From Bacteroidales bacterium UBA5206 (GTDB taxonomy: Bacteria; Bacteroidota; Bacteroidia; Bacteroidales; Tenuifilaceae), in NCBI GenBank assembly GCA_002412705.1, contig DHVO01000048.1:1-7144 (forward strand): 7,144 bases of DNA, read 5' to 3'. Shown here piece by piece: positions 1 to 6,544 of this stretch; the stretch's first letter is position 1, and each line of letters opens with the position of its first letter. Made by a program: the position numbers and the translations under genes. The notes below the pieces were generated by a model, which was not told where the DNA came from, did not search any database, and saw only the letters and a program-made list of their open reading frames with translations.

Positions 1-80
1 CTTCCGAACTGGCTAAAATGGCAAAAGAGATGATAGAAAAAGAGCATCGGTTAATGGCTCCAAAATATTACCTGGAATAG
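1..80 (+). CDS. 3' end of an unidentified protein-coding gene
   Basis: An open frame enters from the left edge (codons begin at base 3) and stops at TAG 78-80. It gives 25 residues ending in MAPKYYLE, preceded by a charged, helix-like stretch (KEMIEKEHR). The composition looks coding, and a strong + strand terminator 100 bases downstream fits the end of a transcription unit. The tail loosely resembles the C-termini of some Bacteroidota sulfatases, but 25 residues are far too few for a family assignment, so no function is claimed. Confidence 0.6.
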   Translation, partial: SELAKMAKEMIEKEHRLMAPKYYLE

Positions 81-179
81 CATACTCCACAGAAAACACC
101 GTTAGTTAAGCCGAGGAGAAGCAAAAACAAATCAACAGAATTAGTTTTCCATACATAAAATTGGGATAACAGCTCGCTC

Positions 180-216
180 AATCCCCTTGAATTAGAACTC
201 AAGGGGATTTTTTTTT
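180..216 (+). terminator. Intrinsic terminator of the upstream gene
   Basis: A perfect 11-bp stem (AATCCCCTTGA at 180-190 against TCAAGGGGATT at 199-209) with an 8-base loop runs directly into nine T residues (208-216). There is no T run on the other strand, so it acts on + strand transcripts. It ends the transcript of the gene stopping at 80 and insulates parE from it. Confidence 0.93.
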
Positions 217-344
217 GATCACCTCAAAGCCTCCATCGCAGGCTAAAGCCATATCCGAAAAAACAAAAAAGCACCAACCACCTATACCCCAGCCTGTTCA
301 TATCCCTGTTGATAAACTCTTTTACCATCGGGTTATTATTTAAC

Positions 345-352
345 TATTTTTG
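345..352 (+). promoter_or_regulatory. Probable -7 promoter element of parE-parC
   Basis: TATTTTTG matches the Bacteroidota vegetative -7 consensus TAnnTTTG at every fixed position. Transcription would start near 357-360, leaving a leader of about 15 bases before the ATG at 374. I see no good TTG/TTTG -33 element 19-21 bases upstream (only a T run near 320-323), so this is a half-matched promoter. Its position also argues that the in-frame TTG at 350 is promoter sequence and not a start codon. Confidence 0.5.
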
Positions 353-373
353 CACCAAACTCGGGATACTAGT

Positions 374-2275
374 ATGGTTGGAAATTATTCTGAAGATAGT
401 ATTAAAACGCTGGTGTGGTACGAGCACATCCGCAAGCGTCCTGGCATGTACATTGGGAAGCTTGGCGATGGTACTCAGCCAGACGATGGGATATACATCT
501 TGCTTAAAGAGGTATTCGACAACTCCATTGACGAATACATGATGGGCTTTGGAAAAGCCATTGACATAAACGTTGATTTTGAAGAGGGAAAAGTCTCCAT
601 TAGGGACTACGGACGGGGTATTCCGTTGGGGAAACTTATTGATGTAGCCTCAAAAATGAATACCGGTGCCAAGTACGACTCTAAGGTCTTCAAAAAATCG
701 GTTGGTCTAAACGGCGTTGGTATTAAGGCAGTTAACGCCCTAGCATCAAGTTTTACCATACAAAGCTACCGCGAAGGGCAAAGTAAGCGCGTAGAGTTTT
801 CGGGCGGAGTAATTGTAACCGAAGAGGATTTACCTGCCAACGGACAAACCAATGGAACTAGGGTTGAGTTTGTTCCCGACGAAACCGTTTTTGGCACCTA
901 TAAGTACCAGAACGATTACATCGAGACCATGCTAAGGAACTACTCATACCTTAACACGGGCTTAGCCATTCGTTACAACGGATCCACCATACAGTCAAAA
1001 AACGGTTTGCTCGACCTTCTTCAGGAGAACATGTCGGGCGAAGGGCTCTACCCCATTGTTCACATCAAAGGTGAGGACATTGAGATGGCCTTTACCCACG
1101 GCTCTGGCTATGGAGAGGATTACTACACATTTGTTAACGGACAGCACACCATTCAGGGAGGTACCCACCTATCCGCTTTCCGAGAGGTGTTTGTAAAAAC
1201 CATCCGCGAGTTCTACAAAAAAGATTTTGATGCCTCCGACGTAAGAACCTCAATAATTGCAGCACTTAGCGTAAAGGTTGAGGATCCCATGTTTGAGTCG
1301 CAAACAAAAACCAAACTAGGCAGCAAGGATATGGGGCCCAATGGCCCTTCCATTAGGCAGTACATTGGCGACTTTGTTAAGGAAACGCTTGACAACTACC
1401 TGCATAAGCATCCAGATATTGCACAGGGCTTGCTAACCAAAATACTAGAGTCGGAAAAGGAGCGCAAGGCCATATCGGGCATAAAAAAAATTGCCCGCGA
1501 ACGGGCAAAAAAGGCCAGCCTGCACAACCGCAAGCTACGCGACTGCCGGGTTCACTACAACAGTACCGACAACCGCCGCGAGGAGACCACAATGTTTATC
1601 ACCGAGGGGGATTCGGCTAGCGGATCTATAACCAAATCGCGCGACGTATCAACCCAAGCGGTATTCTCACTTAGAGGAAAACCTCTAAACACCTTTGGGT
1701 TAACCAAAAAGATTGTTTACGAGAACGAGGAGTTTAACCTGCTACAGGCAGCCCTTAACATAGAAGAGGACTTAGAAGATTTACGCTACAACAAGGTGGT
1801 AATTGCAACCGATGCCGATGTGGACGGGATGCATATCCGCTTGCTGCTTATAAGCTTCTTCCTTCAGTTTTTCCCAGATCTTATTAGGCAAGAGCACCTA
1901 TTCATTCTGCAAACACCTCTATTTAGGGTAAGAAACAAAAAGAAAACGGTGTACTGCTACTCTCCCGAAGAGAAGGAGAAAGCCATAAAGGAGCTGGGCC
2001 CAAATCCAGAGATAACCCGATTCAAAGGTCTCGGCGAGATTTCGCCCGACGAGTTTAAGCACTTCATCGGCAAGGATATAAGACTAGATCCCGTTCGTCT
2101 TACCCGCGATGACTCCATTCAGGATCTTCTAAACTTCTACATGGGCAAAAACACGCCCGAGCGGCAGGAGTTTATTATAGACAACCTGCGCATAGAGGAG
2201 GATATTGTTGATGAGGAGCCCCCAATGAAAAAGGTTGACGAGCCCCACAAGCTGGAACAAGGCGCAGTTGCCTAG
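374..2275 (+). CDS. parE: DNA topoisomerase IV subunit B (ATPase/TOPRIM subunit)
   Basis: ParE is the ATP-hydrolysing subunit of topoisomerase IV. With ParC it passes one DNA duplex through another to decatenate daughter chromosomes and relax supercoils. At 633 residues it is normal length for ParE. Visible in order are the GHKL ATPase motifs (E46 and N50 in KEVFDN; RDYGRGIP with D78; GLNGVG 111-116), QGGTH (261-265), the transducer QTKTKLG loop with K312, then the TOPRIM domain with E411 in EGDSASGS, the metal-binding DADVDG (D480, D482, D484), and FKGLGE (550-555). No key residue is missing. Gyrase B was considered; adjacency to parC and the lineage-typical variants DYGRGIP, EGDSASGS and DADVDGMHIR favour ParE. 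The ATG at 374 is preferred because an in-frame TTG at 350 lies inside the likely promoter; conservation begins about residue 6. It is followed by parC after 71 bases on the same strand, with no terminator between them. Confidence 0.96.
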   Translation: MVGNYSEDSIKTLVWYEHIRKRPGMYIGKLGDGTQPDDGIYILLKEVFDNSIDEYMMGFGKAIDINVDFEEGKVSIRDYGRGIPLGKLIDVASKMNTGAKYDSKVFKKSVGLNGVGIKAVNALASSFTIQSYREGQSKRVEFSGGVIVTEEDLPANGQTNGTRVEFVPDETVFGTYKYQNDYIETMLRNYSYLNTGLAIRYNGSTIQSKNGLLDLLQENMSGEGLYPIVHIKGEDIEMAFTHGSGYGEDYYTFVNGQHTIQGGTHLSAFREVFVKTIREFYKKDFDASDVRTSIIAALSVKVEDPMFESQTKTKLGSKDMGPNGPSIRQYIGDFVKETLDNYLHKHPDIAQGLLTKILESEKERKAISGIKKIARERAKKASLHNRKLRDCRVHYNSTDNRREETTMFITEGDSASGSITKSRDVSTQAVFSLRGKPLNTFGLTKKIVYENEEFNLLQAALNIEEDLEDLRYNKVVIATDADVDGMHIRLLLISFFLQFFPDLIRQEHLFILQTPLFRVRNKKKTVYCYSPEEKEKAIKELGPNPEITRFKGLGEISPDEFKHFIGKDIRLDPVRLTRDDSIQDLLNFYMGKNTPERQEFIIDNLRIEEDIVDEEPPMKKVDEPHKLEQGAVA

Positions 2276-2302
2276 CCAGCGCTTACAAAAGAGGTTATTC
2301 CA

Positions 2303-2328
2303 TGGGCTAACGGAGCAATCCGTGCCCA
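2303..2328 (+). promoter_or_regulatory. GNRA-capped hairpin in the parE-parC gap
   Basis: TGGGC (2303-2307) pairs with GCCCA (2324-2328), and ACGGA (2310-2314) pairs with TCCGT (2319-2323). The arms are separated by a two-base TA bulge (2308-2309) and closed by a GCAA tetraloop (2315-2318). That makes ten Watson-Crick pairs with a stable GNRA cap, 18 bases before the parC ATG. No T run follows, so it is not an intrinsic terminator. It may be a translation-control, RNA-processing or stability element that sets the ParE:ParC ratio; this role is inference. An AAGAGG followed seven bases later by ATG GGC TAA (2302-2310) overlaps its 5' arm. Confidence 0.5.
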
Positions 2329-2346
2329 AACACTTTACGCAGAACC

Positions 2347-4995
2347 ATGACTATTGACCAATTTGATGCTGATGAGCTGCTAAATGGCGACGATACCCGC
2401 AAAACATCGCCCGATGAGCATGCCCGTATCACCAAGCTAACCGAGGGAGCCAAAAAGGTACACCTTACTGGGATGTACAAGGATTGGTTTCTCGACTACG
2501 CCTCGTACGTTATCCTAGAGCGCGCCGTACCGCATCTAGACGATGGGCTTAAGCCCGTACAGCGCCGTATTCTTCATGCCATGAAGAAGCTAGACGATGG
2601 GCGTTACAACAAGGTGGCCAACATTATTGGTCACACCATGCAGTACCACCCCCACGGCGACGCATCCATTGGCGATGCTCTTGTACAGCTAGGACAAAAG
2701 GATTTGCTCATAGACCAGCAGGGAAACTGGGGTAACATACTTACCGGCGACGGCGCAGCAGCGCCCCGTTACATTGAGGCTCGCCTCTCTAAGTTTGCCC
2801 TTGATGTGGCCTTTAACGCCAAAACAACCGAGTGGATGCTTAGCTACGATGGCCGTAACCAGGAACCGGTTACCCTTCCCGTTAAGTTCCCTTTGCTACT
2901 AGCACAAGGTGTTGAGGGTATTGCTGTAGGTTTAGCATCAAAAATACTACCGCACAACTTTAACGAGCTTATTGATGCGGCCATTCTCTACCTAAAGAAC
3001 CAGGACTTTGAGCTGTACCCCGATTTTCCTACGGGTGGCCTAGCCGACTGTAGCCGCTACAACGACGGGCTACGCGGAGGTGCCGTTAAGGTTAGGGCAC
3101 GCATAGCCAAACTCGATAAAAAAACGCTGGTAATTACCGAAATCCCTTTCGGAAAAAACACCTCGTCGCTTATCGACTCCATACTTAAAGCCAACGATAA
3201 GGGCAAAATCAAAATAAAGAAAATTGACGATAACACCGCCGAGAACGTTGAAATTCAAATTCACCTTCCGCCGGATGTGTCGCCCGATAAAACCATAGAC
3301 GCCCTGTACGCCTTTACCGACTGTGAGGTATCCATATCGCCCAACAGCTGCATAATTTACGAGGAAAAGCCCCGTTTTATGGGCGTTAAGGAGATTTTGC
3401 GCGCATCGGTGGACCACACCAAGCACCTACTAACCCTTGAGCTAAAAATTCGCCTTGCCGAGCTGCACGAAGAGTGGCACTTCTCATCGCTCGAGAAGAT
3501 TTTCTTTGAGCAAAAGATCTACCGCTTACTTGAGCAGGATACCGAAACTTGGGAAATGGTTATTGAGTCCATTGAGCGTGGCTTTGACCCATACCGCCCA
3601 TTGTTCCGCCGCGATATTACCCGCGAGGATGTGGTAAAGCTCACCGAAAAGCCCGTTAGAAAGATTTCTAAGTTTGATATTAAGAAAGCCGACGAGCAAA
3701 TTAAGGGCATCGAGGCCGAAATGGAAGAGGTTAACAATCACCTTGCAAACATTGTAACCTACACCATTAACTACTACCAGCAAATAAAGAAGAAGCACGG
3801 TAAAAACCGCGACCGCAAAACCGATCTGCGTAGCTTCGATACCATTGAGGCAACCAAAGTGGTTGTGGCAAACGAGAAGCTTTACGTTAACCGCGCCGAA
3901 GGATTCTTTGGTACTGGACTTAAAAAGGATGAGTTTGTTGGCGATTGCTCCGACATTGACGATGTTATTGTAATTCTCCGTAACGGGAAGTACATCATCA
4001 CAAAGGTACAGGACAAAGCATTCTACGGTAAGGACATACTCCATATTGGCGTATTCAAGAAGAACGACTCGCGCACCATTTACAACGTGGTTTATCGCGA
4101 TGGCCGCAATGGCGCCATACTTATGAAGCGCTGCGCCATTACTGGCGTTACCCGCGACAAGGAGTACGATATGACCAAGGGAACCGATGGCTCGCAAATC
4201 CTTTACATGAGCGTTAACCCCAATGGCGAGGCCGAAATTCTGAAGGTATTCCTTAAGCCACGCCCAAGGCTTCGCAACCTAATTATCGACCTCGACTTTA
4301 GCACCCTTGCCATAAAAGGGCGTAACTCCATGGGTAACATATTTACCCGCTACGCCATACACAAAATGCAGGTTAAGGAGAAGGGTATAAGCACCCTTGG
4401 CGGGCTAAGAATTTGGTTTGATGAGGATATTTACCGCCTAAACCACGATGAACGCGGCCGATTCCTTGGTGAGTTTCACGATGGCGAAAAAATACTAGTG
4501 GTTCGCAAAGCTGGTGTTTACTACCTAACCAACTACGATCTTACAAACCACTACGAGGAGGATATACTGCTTATTGAGAAGTACGAGGAGGACAAAGTTT
4601 TCTCGGCCGTTTACTTTGATGGGGAGCAAAAGTTCTTCTACCTAAAGCGCTTCACCTTTGAGCCAACAGATAAGCCACAGCCCTTTATTCCAGAGGAGCA
4701 GGGCTCGTACCTTGTTGCTCTAAACGACGACATTTACCCATGCGTTGAGGTTACCTTTAAGGGCAAAAACGCAGAAAAAGAGCCAGAGCAAATTGATGCC
4801 GATGAGTTTATTGGCGTTAAGGGATTCCGTGCAAAGGGTAAACGCTTATCGACACTAGAAGTTAAGCAGGTAAAATTTATTGAGCCGCTCCAAAAAGAAG
4901 AGCCCATTGATGAGGATCAAGAGATGGACGAGCCATCCGATACCGACAACGCCGAGCTTGATGGCGATGCCGAGCAAATGGAGCTAGACATATAA
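2347..4995 (+). CDS. parC: DNA topoisomerase IV subunit A (DNA cleavage/rejoining subunit)
   Basis: ParC binds and cuts the DNA gate of topoisomerase IV, forming a transient 5'-phosphotyrosyl link. The 882 residues begin with a variable charged leader (1-38). The winged-helix/tower catalytic core follows: DGLKPVQRRIL (66-76), HPHGDASIGDAL (101-112), and AAAPRY with catalytic R141 and Y142. Coiled-coil and gate helices span roughly 360-490. A C-terminal beta-pinwheel region covers about 500-845 and has no GyrA box (QRRGGKG-like), which supports ParC over GyrA. The final 32 residues (851-882) contain 16 Asp/Glu and no Lys/Arg. At the position of E. coli GyrA Ser83 this protein has A106, while the acidic D110 (GyrA Asp87 equivalent) is kept. 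The ATG at 2347 fits the family's N-terminus. There is no Shine-Dalgarno sequence, as expected for Bacteroidota. It is cotranscribed with parE and followed by a strong terminator at 5027-5058. Confidence 0.96.
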   Translation: MTIDQFDADELLNGDDTRKTSPDEHARITKLTEGAKKVHLTGMYKDWFLDYASYVILERAVPHLDDGLKPVQRRILHAMKKLDDGRYNKVANIIGHTMQYHPHGDASIGDALVQLGQKDLLIDQQGNWGNILTGDGAAAPRYIEARLSKFALDVAFNAKTTEWMLSYDGRNQEPVTLPVKFPLLLAQGVEGIAVGLASKILPHNFNELIDAAILYLKNQDFELYPDFPTGGLADCSRYNDGLRGGAVKVRARIAKLDKKTLVITEIPFGKNTSSLIDSILKANDKGKIKIKKIDDNTAENVEIQIHLPPDVSPDKTIDALYAFTDCEVSISPNSCIIYEEKPRFMGVKEILRASVDHTKHLLTLELKIRLAELHEEWHFSSLEKIFFEQKIYRLLEQDTETWEMVIESIERGFDPYRPLFRRDITREDVVKLTEKPVRKISKFDIKKADEQIKGIEAEMEEVNNHLANIVTYTINYYQQIKKKHGKNRDRKTDLRSFDTIEATKVVVANEKLYVNRAEGFFGTGLKKDEFVGDCSDIDDVIVILRNGKYIITKVQDKAFYGKDILHIGVFKKNDSRTIYNVVYRDGRNGAILMKRCAITGVTRDKEYDMTKGTDGSQILYMSVNPNGEAEILKVFLKPRPRLRNLIIDLDFSTLAIKGRNSMGNIFTRYAIHKMQVKEKGISTLGGLRIWFDEDIYRLNHDERGRFLGEFHDGEKILVVRKAGVYYLTNYDLTNHYEEDILLIEKYEEDKVFSAVYFDGEQKFFYLKRFTFEPTDKPQPFIPEEQGSYLVALNDDIYPCVEVTFKGKNAEKEPEQIDADEFIGVKGFRAKGKRLSTLEVKQVKFIEPLQKEEPIDEDQEMDEPSDTDNAELDGDAEQMELDI

Positions 4996-5026
4996 GCCAT
5001 TACACAATAAACTTTAACGCAACAAC

Positions 5027-5058
5027 AAAAACCTTTGCCTTTTGGCAAAGGTTTTTTT
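5027..5058 (+). terminator. Intrinsic terminator of the parE-parC operon
   Basis: ACCTTTGCC (5031-5039) pairs perfectly with GGCAAAGGT (5044-5052) around a TTTT loop. The stem is extended by AAAA (5027-5030) against the T run, which reaches 5058. It lies 31 bases after the parC stop. The A run on its left flank would also give some - strand activity, but no - strand gene feeds into it here. Confidence 0.93.
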
Positions 5059-5064
5059 AATTTG
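5034..5064 (+). promoter_or_regulatory. Possible aroK promoter nested in the parC terminator
   Basis: TTTG at 5034-5037 is followed after exactly 19 bases by TTAATTTG at 5057-5064, one mismatch from TAnnTTTG. This arrangement resembles the Bacteroidota TTTG-N19-TAnnTTTG promoter. It would start transcription near 5070, giving a leader of about 50 bases before the aroK ATG. Because the -33 part sits in the terminator stem, the match could be accidental. However, a promoter is needed here, since the preceding terminator is strong. Confidence 0.35.
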
Positions 5065-5120
5065 GTGGGCGTAAAAAACCGGCAGAAACAACTTGTAACC
5101 ACTAAACCACAACCAACCCA

Positions 5121-5633
5121 ATGAAAGTTTACCTTATAGGCTTTATGGCAAGCGGCAAAACAACTGTAGGAGAGAAGTTAGCCAAGGTTCTTGATTTTAA
5201 CTTTTTAGATCTAGACCAGTACATTGAGCATAAGCACAGCAAGCCCATTAAGGTGATATTTGAGGTGTGGGGCGAAACACGTTTCCGCGAAATTGAAAGC
5301 GAAGCGCTACGCGAGGTTGCAACCCTTAATGGCAACTACGTAATTGCCTCTGGCGGAGGAACCAGCTGCTTTTACAACAGCATAGACTTTATGAATAAAA
5401 ATGGACTAACCGTTTACCTAAAAATGGAAGTTGCCGAACTAGTTGCCCGCCTAATTGAGGCCAAGAACGATCGTCCTTTACTATGGGGCAAAACCAAGGA
5501 TGAGCTCACGGACTACATTCTGCGCGTGCTTGACGAGCGCAAAAAGTACTACGAAAAGGCCAAGGTAACCATTAACGCCTCAAACGTAGATGTGGAACAG
5601 CTTGCTGCAACCATTAGGTCGGTGGAGGTGTAA
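5121..5633 (+). CDS. aroK: Shikimate kinase
   Basis: This cytoplasmic enzyme phosphorylates the 3-hydroxyl of shikimate with ATP, the fifth step of the shikimate pathway to chorismate and aromatic amino acids. The 170 residues match the usual family size (about 170-175). Visible are the Walker A loop G7-FMAS-GKT (K13, T14), the shikimate/Mg-binding D30 and D32 in DLDQYIE, the substrate arginine R56 in FREIE, the GGG loop at 78-80, the lid arginine R118 in DRPLL, and R140 in DERKKYY near the C-terminal substrate and adenine region. All expected functional residues are present, so it should be active. The start at 5121 gives the typical N-terminus MKVYLIGFM with no extension. It is separated from parC by a terminator, so it is probably its own transcription unit. 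There is no clear terminator after it, so the secreted-protein gene 49 bases downstream could be read from the same promoter. Confidence 0.95.
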   Translation: MKVYLIGFMASGKTTVGEKLAKVLDFNFLDLDQYIEHKHSKPIKVIFEVWGETRFREIESEALREVATLNGNYVIASGGGTSCFYNSIDFMNKNGLTVYLKMEVAELVARLIEAKNDRPLLWGKTKDELTDYILRVLDERKKYYEKAKVTINASNVDVEQLAATIRSVEV

Positions 5634-5682
5634 GACGACTACTCTTTTTCATTTTTAGTCATCAAATTTATTCTATTAAAAC

Positions 5683-6267
5683 ATGAAAAAATTACTGTTT
5701 ATTGCCATCTCAGTGATAGTTTTTTGTAGTGCATACACACAAGAGAGACTAAAAGATTACATAGTTAATTCAAAAGGGAACAACCCATTAAAATATGAGT
5801 GGACGGGAAAATCAACTCAACCAAATACAATGTACACAATAAGAACTATCACAGTTGAGGGTGATAACGTATTTATTAAAGAAATCATTCAATTTCAAGG
5901 AAAAATAGCCTCCGAGACAATTTACACTTGCACTTTAACTAGTCATGAATTGAAAACAAAAAAAATTACATCAATCAATGTCTTATCTGGTCAAAACGAA
6001 AGAATCACTGAACAGTCTTTACTTAAACTGCCACCCCTTGGACAAAAGGTAAAATGGGAGTTCATAGATGAGCGAGATGGAACAAAATTCACTTATTCAG
6101 TAAAAGAAACAACAATCAACAACAAAAAAGCATTAGAGTTGACAGAAGTTATAGATGGACTAAATGTGACTGGATATACATATTATGTACTAGGGATTGG
6201 ACTTTACAAAAAGACAATAAAAGATGACAATGGAAATATCACAACTTTAATGACTCTAGTAAATTAA
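5683..6267 (+). CDS. Small secreted or periplasmic protein of unknown function
   Basis: The 194-residue product is not recognised. It starts with a classical signal peptide: K2 K3, a hydrophobic core at about 4-14, then C15-S16-A17 before YTQ. C15 is preceded by Phe, which does not make a proper lipobox, so signal peptidase I cleavage near A17 or Q20 is more likely than lipoprotein processing. The mature part alternates short polar and hydrophobic stretches rich in Thr, Lys, Ile and Val, suggesting a beta-rich domain. It ends with YTYYVLGIGLYKKTIKDDNG, a pattern (YYxxGIGL) that I loosely associate with Bacteroidota extracytoplasmic hypothetical proteins. No catalytic motif is visible. Hand counts give about 32-42% GC, well below the roughly 50% of parE, parC and aroK, and codons end mostly in A or T; this suggests a different origin or weak codon selection. 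The stop codon abuts the terminator stem at 6268. The start is favoured by the signal peptide. Confidence 0.85.
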   Translation: MKKLLFIAISVIVFCSAYTQERLKDYIVNSKGNNPLKYEWTGKSTQPNTMYTIRTITVEGDNVFIKEIIQFQGKIASETIYTCTLTSHELKTKKITSINVLSGQNERITEQSLLKLPPLGQKVKWEFIDERDGTKFTYSVKETTINNKKALELTEVIDGLNVTGYTYYVLGIGLYKKTIKDDNGNITTLMTLVN

Positions 6268-6308
6268 AAAAGATAGTTTCCAAAAATATAGAAAACTATC
6301 TTTTCTTT
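6268..6308. terminator. Bidirectional intrinsic terminator between convergent genes
   Basis: AAAAGATAGTTT (6268-6279) and AAACTATCTTTT (6293-6304) form a perfect 12-bp stem around a 13-base loop. On the + strand TTTTCTTT (6301-6308) follows. On the - strand the complement of the A run at 6266-6271 gives six T residues. It therefore serves the secreted-protein gene ending at 6267 and the convergent miniprotein transcript coming from 6473. Confidence 0.85.
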
Positions 6309-6353
6309 CATCTGCTGAACTTATCTTCAAAAATCAATTTAGAGTTCAACTTT

Positions 6354-6473
6354 TCAAGCCATCAACAGAATGATTACCAATACAATAGAAGCAATAGATT
6401 CGATAAGCAAAATGATTAATAAGAACCAACGCTGACTTCTATCTAAGTCCTTGGATTTAATAAGAATACGCAT
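6354..6473 (-). CDS. 39-residue single-pass membrane miniprotein (candidate gene)
   Basis: Reading the - strand from ATG (6473-6471) to TGA (6356-6354) gives 39 residues. A basic N-terminus holds K6, K8, R12 and R15. A transmembrane segment then runs from W16 to about M38, built from Leu/Ile/Val with one buried acidic residue (E25) and a small-xx-small pair (S26/S29). The positive-inside rule predicts N-terminus inside, with the C-terminus ending at the far membrane face. A consensus Bacteroidota promoter lies 40 bases upstream of the ATG, and a bidirectional terminator lies 46 bases beyond the stop, so the predicted transcript is only about 240 bases. I do not recognise the sequence. Possibilities include a type I toxin-like peptide, a small regulatory subunit of a membrane complex, or a stress miniprotein; none is supported over the others. 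An ORF this short can occur by chance, but a full-length hydrophobic helix plus matched promoter and terminator makes a real gene more likely than not. Confidence 0.6.
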   Translation of the reverse strand: MRILIKSKDLDRSQRWFLLIILLIESIASIVLVIILLMA

Positions 6474-6513
6474 ATAATTTAAGTATTCATTACTTCACCG
6501 ATTACTTAAAATG

Positions 6514-6544
6514 CAAATATAATAAAAACAAAGCAATCCAACAA
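6514..6544 (-). promoter_or_regulatory. Bacteroidota promoter of the 39-residue miniprotein
   Basis: On the - strand TTG (complement of 6542-6544) is followed after 20 bases by TATATTTG (complement of 6514-6521). The latter is a perfect TAnnTTTG -7 element at a proper -33 spacing. Transcription would begin near 6506-6509, giving a leader of about 35 bases before the ATG at 6473. This is the best promoter match in the window. Confidence 0.65.

Larger units (their letters stand above)
81..373. other. Intergenic region between the left-edge gene and parE
   Basis: These 293 bases hold the terminator at 180-216 and the presumed parE promoter at 345-352. The stretches 81-179 and 217-344 contain no convincing gene. 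A 34-codon - strand ORF at 224-328 and a 16-codon one in 81-180 are the only open frames noted, and both lack supporting signals. Confidence 0.6.

Noticed and set aside
102..152. A 16-codon - strand frame resembling the start of a signal peptide
   Set aside because: It stops immediately after the hydrophobic stretch, has no mature protein and no promoter; probably chance in AT-rich spacer.
309..542. A 77-codon + strand frame overlapping the parE start
   Set aside because: It is out of frame with parE, starts upstream of the likely promoter and overlaps conserved ParE ATPase codons, so it is a shadow.
3070..3426. A 118-codon open frame antisense to parC
   Set aside because: Same reasoning: it mirrors a conserved part of the ParC core and has no independent start signals.
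3526..4197. A 223-codon open frame antisense to parC
   Set aside because: It lies entirely inside parC, whose motifs and length are intact. The antisense frame has low-complexity Val/Leu/Asn-rich composition typical of a codon-bias shadow and has no promoter.
5634..5663. GACTA/TAGTC inverted repeat after aroK as a terminator
   Set aside because: The stem is five bases with a 14-base loop, and no T run follows on the + strand. The T-rich part lies in the loop.
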